64,000 nucleotides of DNA, from positions 169,423 to 233,422 of the forward strand of contig QLIY01000029.1 of the NCBI GenBank assembly GCA_003260075.1. The letters run 5' to 3'. This document shows, one piece after another, positions 18,623 through 28,473 of the stretch. The DNA comes from Phallusia mammillata (taxonomy: Eukaryota; Chordata; Ascidiacea; Phlebobranchia; Ascidiidae). Below the pieces are notes generated by a model, which ran no database searches, had not been told where the DNA came from, and worked only from the letters and a program-made list of their open reading frames with translations. The position numbers and the translations under genes are program-made. Numbering within the stretch: position 1 is the stretch's first letter; each line of letters starts with the position of its first letter.

Positions 18623-21600
18623 ATGCCACGCCCATCAAATTACCGCAAGAGCTATGGAGTCGACAAGAAGGACTACGTTGTTGTTTCACCGTAAGTCGTG
18701 CTATATTTTAAAGACATATAACATAAGCTTTTTTGGTGTACAAAAACATTACAAAGGTGTTCTATGGAGCCTGATTGATGGTACTGTTGTTACGATTGAA
18801 ATAATATAGTGCATCCATCTATGCTACAAATGTTTTAATCCCTAAAAATACCAACCGGAAAAGGAAAACCCATCAAAAACGATACTTAAACATGATTGCA
18901 TACATCATGATTGTAAAGGCCGATTTTGTTTCGCAGAACTAGACCATCCATACAGACCGTAAAACGTTTACAACATCTTAAGACAGCAGTGGTGGTATGC
19001 AAAGAAACACGTCGGAAATAAAATTTGACCAGTGCAAAGCGGGACTTGAAAAAGTTTAGGGATTCAAATTTATTAGAACATTGGGTCATTTATCCTTATG
19101 AATTCAGATAAATATATTTGCGGCATCTTGAGTATCTAAAGAAAAGCACAAGAGTACCAATAGGTTAAACACACTTAGTCTCCATCCACCTAGCAATCAG
19201 CTAGGAGATTCTGGTTCAAAGTTTAATTATACTGTATTGCATAAAAGTTTAACATAAGTAAGTAAGTAATTTCTATTCTTTTTATCTAGTGAGGCCCAAA
19301 AGATGAAGGAAGAGGAGAAAAATAAGATGAAGAAGCTGAACAACCGCTTGGTGAACTATGTCGACAAGGTTCACGATCTTGAAATGGCGAATCGTCTTTT
19401 GGCAGCGGAGAATGAGCGATTGAAAAAGCAGAAGAAAGAACCAGAGAATGATGTGTCTGAAATCTATGAGGACGAATTAAAGGTAAACGTTTTTTTGTTT
19501 CTTTTCAGCTATTTAGCTATAATACAAGCACAAGAGTATTTTTCTATTGTTTGCCAAAACTTTTATGTGGTAAAAAAGCTATAGTCTGGTTTAAAAAAAA
19601 AATTTCTGGTCCACATTTGCTCCTTGCATTAACCCTTGTTGAGAGTGCACGAAATTTAATATTGCCCATGTGTTTAAACAGAGGTTAAGAGAGAAGGTAG
19701 AGGTGCTGCAAGGACAAAACACAAAGCTAGAAATTGAAACGGACAACTTGCAATACGACATGGAAGAAACTGTTGCAAAGTAAGAAAGTGATCCATACCC
19801 ATTTTGTCTTGATTCTTTTCCTACTATGACAATTTTAGTATTTGGAAATTTAAACCACTACCTAAAAACCATTTTTGGGGTCAACGACACAGAATGAACT
19901 TATTTATCATTAAACAAGCAACATGATAATTTGGGAACAAAGAAGTTTTTCATGTATTATTGAAGATGTAACAGTTTTGTCGAAACTTTTCAGTTACGAT
20001 GGCTTTCAGATGACTATGGTACAGTTTGGACCATGTGTTTAAACTGGTCACATATACGAAATAAATAATAATGTCTCTTTCCCAACAGGCTGGAGACCGA
20101 GAAGGAACTTAACAAAGACTTGGAGAGTGAGATCACGGGCTTGCGCAAGGTAAGTTTTGATCTTTTACAACAACTTGCTAACATTAATTGTGGTCTAAAA
20201 CAATTTAAGTCACACTGCGTGCCCATAAAAAACATGAAACGCCAACAAATTACGTTTTTTGTCTGCACAACAGGATGTTGACGACGCAACGATTGAAAGA
20301 TCGAACTTGGAGACAAAGATCGAAAATCTGCAAGAAGCAATTCAACTTGAGAGGAAGGTCCACGAGGCGGTAAATACAACATGACCCTAAACAAATTTGT
20401 ATATTTTGGAAAAAAAGAAAAACATTTGGTGAAAGATGTAGGTAGTGCTTATCAGTGAGCACTAAATAAAATGTCGCACATGTCTACTATGGTTATAGAA
20501 AGCTTAACACAAATGCTGACAAAAACGGTCAAAAAATATGCATTTTCCTCAGTCATTTTTCGGCATTTGCGTGTGCCATTATATCTGATACAATGGCCCG
20601 TCTGGTAGACCGCATTTTATGCACTTAAGTCATGGAAAAGATGTATGTGTATATGTAGCACAGCACAGCCCTGTTGACAAGAACGTGTTTTGTTGTAGGA
20701 AATGGAGAATTTGCGCGCACAAGTGACGCCCGCCCAAGCTCCTGTGTTGAATGCTGAACAACCATCAATGTTGCCAGATCTCAACGACGCTATTGTGCAA
20801 GTGCGTAAGCAGTACGAGGCATTCAACGCTAAGAACTTGGAAGATCTCGATACCTACTACAAGGAAAAGGTGTGGTTGCGAAATTTTAAAAGTTTGTCAG
20901 TATGACATAACTTTTGCCTGTGAAATAAGAACCATCAAGTCTGTGTTTAAATTAGTTGGGCTTACTACAGTATTTCTGTCTCTTTAGGTTTACTATAGCT
21001 TGCTTGGCTTAACACAATTATACACACGCAGCGGATTTTTTTTCACTTTCAAATAGTCTTTCAAAGCTCTAAATGCATATCAGAACTTTGTTCATCAATC
21101 AAGGGATGTCACGATTCTTATTAAGCTTGTACCTTTTTAGATCGAGAGTCTGTCCAGACAGCTGAAGAGTGCACAAGAAGAGGTTCGCGAATTGCGCGTG
21201 GATAACGCCGAGAAGAGGAAGCGAATTCACCAGCTGGAGCTCGAATTGGATTCACTACGTGGAAAGGTATCAAGGACATTCACTTATTGAACAAATCGTT
21301 TTTGTTCCATAAAACTATGTTCATTTTATACTACGGGCCCTATCTTGGTAGGGTTAAACCACATCACTAAAACAAGAACGTAAACAGAAAGAAACTGACT
21401 TTTTGTGAAAGCATTGTATTTCGTCAACAACTACTGATTAGATTATTGATATCGTATTGCAACATGACTGATAAAGACATGCATTAAGCACTTGGAATTA
21501 ATGTTCACAGAACGACAGCCTTGAGAGAGCCATGGATCAAATGAATGACCGCATGACCAAGGACGCAGCTGCTCAACAAGAAATGATCAAGGAAATGCAA

Positions 21601-24600
21601 AAGGAACTGGATGTCACCAAAGAGGCGAGTAAAGAAGCAAAAACGTTAAAAAAGACAAATCACAGTACGCCAGGGCCATTGAAGGCGCTATACCGAATCA
21701 GCCGGTCACCAAGCATTCACCACCATATGGCAAGGCGTAGGCTAGAAAAATCTAGCCTGCGGTAGGATTCGAACCCACGACAGGAGTCTTTCCGGGACTC
21801 GCGCTCTACCAACTGAGCTACACAGTTAAAAAAGACCTTTTATGCGAATATTGCCATGGATTGTTTAAACAGTCACTTATAAGACCTAATTCTAACCTCT
21901 AGGCAAATATTTGAATGGGAAATGCCGTTGCGTCTAATTTGGCTTACATTTGAATTCAAATCGCTAGGGTTTTGTTAACTGTTACCGCCTTGGATTTTTT
22001 GAATCATAATCAATAAATCCGACATGTTTAAATCTACAGGACTTGGGCAAATACTTGATCGACTATCAGAAGTTGAATACAGCTAACATGAGCTTGAACC
22101 AAGAAATCATCATCTACCAGAAAGTGCTGTCTGGTGAAGAAGCTCGGTAAGCTTAGAAACCACAAGTTTTCTTTGAATATCTTTAAATCAGTACTTTTGT
22201 GTGAATTTTGGATCTGCAGACATGTGGTGTTCCCCACTGCATGAAAATAAATAATTTTTCGCTACTTATTAAGCCAGTGGCTTCCACCCTGGGGCTTGTG
22301 TCAGGGGGTCCGCGGAGGCAATAAATTTAAAGGATTTTGAAATTACTGGCATTGGGTGAATTTTTGATAAATGGCAAGGGGTTAAACAGTCTTGCAAAAC
22401 TTATAAAAGGGAGTACTACTAATTGACTGGAAATCACTACACTATGCAAATAATTGCTTTACTCAACATTTAAAACGTTTTGCAGTAGGTATCACACTGA
22501 CGATGGCAAAAGTAACGCGCACAAACGTATCAACAGCTATATAGTCATTACAAAATAATGAAGAGCCTAGATACGTTTTGTTTTCCAAATTATGTACCTA
22601 CTGTAAAGAACACAAAATGTTTTGTTTAGCATCTCGGAAATCGACACTAGCATCACAACTAAAAAGACAAGGTCCCGATCCTCTTCAAGATCATCCAGCA
22701 GCTCTTCATCTCGTTCCTCATCCGAGGAGCGCACTAAAGATGAGATCATTGAGGAGATGTTGGAGGAAAAGGCAGAAAGCGCGGCACCAAAGAAGGAATC
22801 ATCCACGGTATGAAAACGACGCGGAAATAAAAGGCAGCAGTCACACGGCCACACACACAAACGCACAGAGACTAAACCATTTTTATACTAACGTCTAACC
22901 CCCCAAAAAGGTCGGCGCATAAGCAGATATTTCACCATCATTACAATGTGTTTTTACTGCGAAATGATTTTATCCATAAGAACAAGTTATGGTTACCGAT
23001 GGTTGGCTTCCGTGCGCCGACTTGTAGAACAAATCCCGTTTTGAAACGCTTTTCCGGTCCTATTGTCGGATGCTTTGCGCTTATCAATATTTAGTTTTTG
23101 TGATTTTTCTGATCAATATTCACAGCTTCAAGTTAACGCCTAGCAATGTACAAGCATGTGTAATTGCCATGTAGAGTGCCTGCGTCTGTAGTAGTTGTGT
23201 CATGTTTGCTGCCTTGAATATATTCACTTAGCATTAATACAAGTGTGTGTGCTGTATACCTGGTGTGGTGTTTTTGGTGGGCTGATTAAATGGGAAGGAC
23301 TTATATTGACGCGTTAAACCATCCGACAATAGGACGGGAAACAAAACCCGCTGTAATAACATTTACGTCAACACAAATGAAATTCGCCGATATTAAGATG
23401 TGCAAATTCATCGTGCAGCAAACCAAAGAGCGACCGCCGTCACCAGCGAGCTCATGTGGTGATAGAGTGGCACCTAGCGGAAGTGAACGGCCATCTGACA
23501 AACCTGCGTCTAGATCTAGCTCAGTTTCGTCAAAATCTGATGACCTAAAAGTCATGTCAAAATCAGATGCCGAATTAGAAAGCACGCGCGCTCGGGCAGG
23601 CTCTACGTCATCAAAGTCTGACGTGTCAGCTGATGACGTAAAAGAAATGGTTGATGACGTAGCAAACACAAACGTCATTACTCAGCAGCAGGCAAAACGT
23701 GATGACGTAGAGCAGGCTGTTAACGAACGCTCACGCTCTAATTCTATGTCATCGGCTTCTACGTCATCAGATGATGACGTCAAAGAGGTTACCAGCCCAG
23801 TTTCCTCATCGCCCCTGGGAGCAACTGTTAATGCAAAAGAGGTTTTCTTATGTTGCATGAAACTGTGTCATGCACCAAAAACATTAATTGGCTTCAAAAA
23901 TGTTGTTTTGTTTTGCAACATTTGGTCCAATGATGAAATGCATTCACGGTAATTTGCAAGCACGGTCTTCTCGTGGATTTTAACATTTTGACACTTGACA
24001 CGATCTCTGCTCAGCAAATGATCGCGTTTGTAAACTACATGTTTAAAATATAACTCTGCACCTAACTATATTTTCCCATCGAATTACAATTGGTAACAAT
24101 ATCTAATCTTCAAAGGGTGTTATCTCGGTGAGCTGGAAAGTGAAAGGTGGTACGGTAAGACCAGCCAAACCGTTTGAACCTTCCAAAGATGCAGAGGATC
24201 TGCGCAAAGCTATGAAGGGACTTGGTAAGTTTTTTGAGTGAGATAGAAAATTATCAGGACTTCAAGCTTGTCCAGTAAATTTCATAATTATGGGCGATGA
24301 TTCCATTTCTGTATCACAAATGATAATATTTTAATTAGTGATGTACCGAATCGGCTAAATTTCGATTCGGCCGAAACCGAATATTCGGCGGTTTTGCCGA
24401 ATAAATTCGGCCGAATCAACCGAATCATATATGACGTCACGCGAAGTCGTACGCTACGCGTTTGACGTAACAAAAATGTTTATCTACCAGGCAGCCAGTG
24501 CAAAATAGTTGTGTTTCGTCCTTATTTCAGTTCTGTGGGGTTTAAAATTGCCTTAAGCATGATTGGCACCTTGCCAATGAATTACTAATTTTTTTGACTA

Positions 24601-27399
24601 CCGTGGGAAAAACGATAATGTGTTGAATAAGATAAACATTGACGCAATTTTCGTTATGTTTGGGCTTTTGAAAGATTGCGTGGACCTTAATAAGCAGAAA
24701 AGACACGTTTAACGCTTTAAATTTGTGTTCGTAAAAGATTCGGTTTCGGCCGAATCGCAACAAATTATTCGGCCGAAACAGAATCTTTGCAAAAATGATC
24801 GATTCGGCCGAATAAATTCGGCAAACCGAATATTCGGTACATCTCTAATTTTAATCGGTTGTGGTTGTGGCTTCTTAACAGAGTTTCAGCCTGTCACACC
24901 GAACAAAACGGGGTGCCTTAATGTGGCCGCTAAAGCCATTGTCACAAGATATGCTGATGAGGCTAAATTGGTCGAAACAGTGTTTGCAACTTACTTACAA
25001 GGTTTAAATTTTTACTAAAGGAACCGACGAGGATGCGATCATTGCCATACTTAGCAAAAGGACTAAGGTGCAACGTGCTGTCATTGCGAAGGTTTTTGAG
25101 GAAAAATACAAGGAAGTAAGTAGATGTGCTTGCCATAAGGGCATTTTGCTTTAAGTGGGAATTTCGAAAACGCAAAATAAACTTTGTGTCCAGCTCCGTC
25201 AACGAAAACAAAAACTATTGGTTGAATTTTTTTAAATGCGTACGCCTTTGTAAACTTGTAGGCTTACAGAAAAAAAGAACAAAAAAATGATAGAATATAC
25301 CGACTGTTAATTATACTGTAGGAAGCTGCTATAAAAATCAGAGGTTACAAATAGACAAGAGTCACACTCGCTTTAACAACGGACAATGCCTAACTATTAT
25401 AAACAGTCGCCTATACTCCTTAGAACCTTCTGGAAGAGTTGGAGGGAGAGTTGAACGGAAACATGAAGGCGACTGTGCAACACCTAATGTGGAAGAAGAC
25501 CGAATTGGACGCTCATGCCATCCGCAAAGCAATCAAGGGATTCGGAACTGATGAATCAGTGCTCATTGAAATCATATGCACCCAGTCGAGCAAGGATCTA
25601 AGGGAAATCAAGACCGATTACAAACGACGTAAGAATGAAAAGATTTCTAACATATGTCATGCTACGATTTGGGTCAAATACAAACCATTCGCACATAAGT
25701 CGCTGTTTTGAAAACATTGGCAATCAACAGAAAAATAAATACAGGTAAAGCATTTTACAGATCATAGTACGTCAGGTCCATTGAAGGCGTAATACCGAAT
25801 TAAGCCTTCAGTGGGCCTGGCGTGCCATGATTTATCGATGAGTATGGCGTGATATCGCTGGTCTGCATACATGGACTCTTTAGGGCCGATCCCGGCAAAA
25901 ATGTATTCATTTTAAGCATTTTACAGTTTCGACAATCACTATGTCATTTTCAAATGAGAAATCAGATGACACGAGAGCTGATATAAAAATAAAATCGACG
26001 TCTAAAAAAGGGGCGAAATGCACATTTTTTAGTTTTTGAGCGGGACATGGACACCGACATTGAAAAGGAAACATCAGGAGCTTTTAAGAAATTCCTTGTC
26101 GCCATCTTGAAATGCAACCGACCACCTGACAGTGGAACTGTCGTGTCTAACTTGGCTGAAGACGATGCAAAAGTGAATTTTTAATAACATAAAAACAAAA
26201 TGTTAGAAACTCTTCATCAATACGTCTATCGCACAGGCACTGTTCAGTATTGGTGTGAAAAACTGGGGTCCATCAAATGCCACTTTCTTGGAAATATTTT
26301 CCCAAAGAAGCTTCCAACACCTCTGGTATCTCTTCAAGCAGTGCTGGACAAAACTTACCAAGGACGATTTGGTTACAACCATTGAGGATGAATGCAAGGG
26401 AGATCTTATGAAAGGACTAAGAACACTGGGTATGTAGAAATCAAACTGGGATAAAGTTAAACTACAGATATACTTGGCTGCAGTGGAAAAATGCATGTTA
26501 TTTCACTGCCCAAACCTCAATAGTCGGAAGGACTCATATATCAAGAACTTGTAAGACCGACTATTATAACGAGACGTTAAGGTTGGCAACGAAACGCTTT
26601 ACTTGTAACTGACATTATAAACCCAAAACAGCACAGGCTTACTTTAAAAACGTAAAGAAAAGGGCAACACTTTTCAGAACATAAAATGGTCATTACTTAA
26701 ACAATTTTAACGAAGCAAGTTGGATGTAAATTGCATTATCAACGTGGTTTGTTGGTTTTCAGTCCGCTTCTCGACCTGTGTTCCACCAGTATACTACGCT
26801 GGACAACTCTATGACGCAATGACAGTAAGTATTAGTTCTTATTATTCTTTTCCCTTCATGAAGAACGTCGTGCCCATACATTCGACGTAACATGCACACA
26901 GTCCCTTTTAGAGTTATGTTTCTTTTGCCCATGATAGGTCTGACTTCGCTGGATTGGTCATTTAGCATTTCGATCATATAATAGTGTGTAGCAGCATCCT
27001 TACACTTTTTTTGCTGAAGGGCAAGGGCACAGAGGACAAGCAACTGATCTACATTATCACAACCAGAAGTGAGATCGACTTGATCGATATTAAGGAAGAA
27101 TATCTTAGAATCTTCAAGATTGACTTGAAAACACATGTTGATGTAAATATGACTTTAAAAGTCCTGGTTTATTAACTTTTTAAAGTTAGACAAAAGCGAA
27201 AATAATCGCAATAACATAACCGTGTGCCACTAACTTACTCATATCCAATAGGATATTTTGAATTGCGGAAACAGTAAAATTAGATATTTGTAGGATGAAA
27301 AAACATGTCGAGAAAAGTTGCTGTGATATTTTGTGCTTCTTTTTGCAGAAGGAAGTATCCGGAAACTACCAGAAGTTGTTGTTGGGTATCATCAACTGA
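18623..27399 (+). CDS. Intermediate filament-annexin fusion protein
   Basis: IF exons: 18616-18690 (ATG at 18623), 19290-19482, 19682-19779, 20089-20149, 20274-20369, 20699-20869, 21141-21266, 21511-21624, 22040-22146, 22630-22807. A probable linker exon is at 23419-23841. Annexin exons: 24116-24224, 25021-25115, 25424-25628, 26033-26172, 26237-26429, 26763-26824, 27020-27142, 27349-27399 (TGA). Phases agree throughout, giving about 870 residues. The rod starts with LNNRLVNYVDKVHDLEMAN and ends with YQKVLSGEEAR. Coil 1B is the short chordate type, with no lamin-like insertion. The tail is Ser/Arg-rich. Four annexin repeats follow: KGLGTDED and KGFGTDES in repeats I and II, a degenerate site in III, and GKGTED in IV. 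The annexin part has no start codon of its own, which supports a fusion. The intron after 21624 begins with GC. A unique IF-annexin fusion is known from Ciona, and this looks like its orthologue. Inferred role: a cytoplasmic filament protein able to bind membranes through Ca2+. Confidence 0.9.
21655..21830 (-). mobile_element. tRNA-derived SINE in an IF intron
   Basis: Read on the minus strand from about 21826, the element starts with a tRNA-like head. It has an A box (TAGCTCAGTTGGTAGAG), an anticodon-like stem loop GAGTC/GACTC and a perfect B box (GGGTTCGAATCC). Its 3' part (21660-21705, around CCATTGAAGGCG..ATACCGAAT) recurs at 25768-25806. The acceptor stem does not pair and position 33 is C, so it is not a working tRNA gene. 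Confidence 0.65.
22808..22831 (+). terminator. In-frame stop and AATAAA just after IF exon 10
   Basis: If the donor at 22808 is not used, the reading frame continues for one codon (GTA) and stops at TGA 22811-22813. An AATAAA follows at 22826-22831. A transcript ending here would encode a 405-residue IF protein without annexin. This is a site for possible intronic polyadenylation. Its use is inferred only. Confidence 0.45.
23419..23841 (+). other. Ser/Asp-rich linker exon between the IF and annexin parts
   Basis: An open frame runs through 23290-23952 and is in phase 0 with both neighbours if spliced at 23419 (GTGCAG|CAA) and 23841 (AAAGAG|GTTTTC). It codes about 141 residues rich in Ser, Asp, Lys and Glu. 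SKSD and DDVKE are repeated, and no domain is recognisable. Both splice sites are weak; ATTAAG|ATG at 23397 is another possible acceptor. The exon may be skipped, because exon 10 and the first annexin exon are also in the same phase. The repeated GATGACGTA codon pattern suggests internal expansion. Confidence 0.55.
24336..24848. mobile_element. hAT-type MITE with perfect 8-bp target duplication
   Basis: The ends are TAGTGATGTACCGAAT and ATTCGGTACATCTCTA. They are inverted repeats extended inward by many GATTCGGCCGAAT blocks, which make strong hairpins. The 8-bp sequence ATTTTAAT flanks it exactly at 24328-24335 and 24849-24856. The element is 513 bp and sits in the intron after the first annexin exon. 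On the minus strand, around 24542-24600, a C..C pair resembling half of a BED zinc finger can be read, but no transposase is intact. Confidence 0.85.
25755..25900 (-). repeat. SINE-like repeat sharing its 3' part with 21655-21705
   Basis: The text around TAGTACGTCAGGTCCATTG and the following ATACCGAAT matches the SINE in the earlier IF intron. The other half differs and has no clear A box or B box, so it may be a truncated or chimeric relative. It lies in the intron after the third annexin exon. Confidence 0.5.
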
Positions 27400-28473
27400 A
27401 CATCGCAGACCAAAGAAGATATATATCGCACATTTACTGTACATTTGAAATTATTGCAATTTATATACAGGGGCTGCTAAGCCATATATCCTTGAATCTG
27501 TACAATATATAGTCTGTGCTGCCGCTTTTGCATCGATGTCTTCTGCTGTAACAATTTCCTTGGTCATGTAGCAAAACCCATCAATGAATAGCAACTTTCT
27601 GTCATATGTTTGAATTGTGTGCAAACTTTAAAATGGAAATTCTATTTGACGTTTATTCGAAGTTATTCGTCAAAATGCATTACCCTTCGCCACTTGGTTG
27701 CCATGACAACCATAGCTGCCTCACGTAGTTTTCATTGGTTATGTAGCAAAACACTTTCGAAATATTGCGGCGCTAAATGCTTTTATTGCTTACAACGCAG
27801 CAAATATTGTTGCTTCCAAAACAAGAATCATGTAGTACGGGCTAAAAACGGTACGCAGCATTTATTACCGACAACGTATTCTGTCCATCGCACTATGAAA
27901 TGCACTTTAAATGTATAAAATACACCAGTAATCTGAAATTGAACGTTGTGTTGTTTGATTTACTACAAAGACTTCGTGGTTTACACCAACTGGCATCGCA
28001 GTCGGTATCAAAACAGATGCAAAAAAGTGAAAAGCAGACTGTTTAGATTTCGTGGAACCCAGAGACAAGCTTTCTTATGACAGGAAACGACCAAAATAGC
28101 ATCAAATGTTCAACAAACAAGACTCATAAAAATAAGCAAACATATTGCTGTGTTAAAATTTGGGTAGTTTAGTTTTGGCATGATACAGATTACAGTCCAA
28201 GGTTTCAAACACATAGCTAAATATTCAGTTGGTCATTCAATTGCGACATTTGTGCCAAAACATTGTAAACTGCAGTAAGTCAAACCAAATATAAGCGCTT
28301 TGCACAACAAAAACGCAGTTACACTAGGAAGTTCCCACGATACAATTTACCAAAACCGTTTCCGCTTGTACAAAGTCACTGACGTTAAAGAAGGAAATAA
28401 AATCTAACATAGTGCATTCGTTTCAATACGCCTGTTTAGTGCATGTGATAGTTTAGCAGCGTAGGACAGTGTG
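27400..28473. other. Short intergenic region between the two IF genes
   Basis: This contains the 3' UTR of the fusion gene and the upstream region of the next IF gene. No clear AATAAA is seen soon after the stop. No other gene is supported. The sequence TAGTTTAG|CAGCG just before the second IF start codon could be an acceptor for a leader exon or for a trans-spliced leader, which tunicates use. This cannot be decided from the sequence. Confidence 0.4.

Noticed and set aside
21759..21826. Functional tRNA gene on the minus strand
   Set aside because: A and B boxes are good, but the acceptor stem does not pair, position 33 is C rather than T, and a GGA anticodon would need a long Ser variable arm that is absent. 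It is a SINE head.
23301..23678. Minus-strand open frame opposite the linker exon
   Set aside because: It is the antisense shadow of a Ser/Asp-rich reading frame on the plus strand that is in phase with its neighbours.
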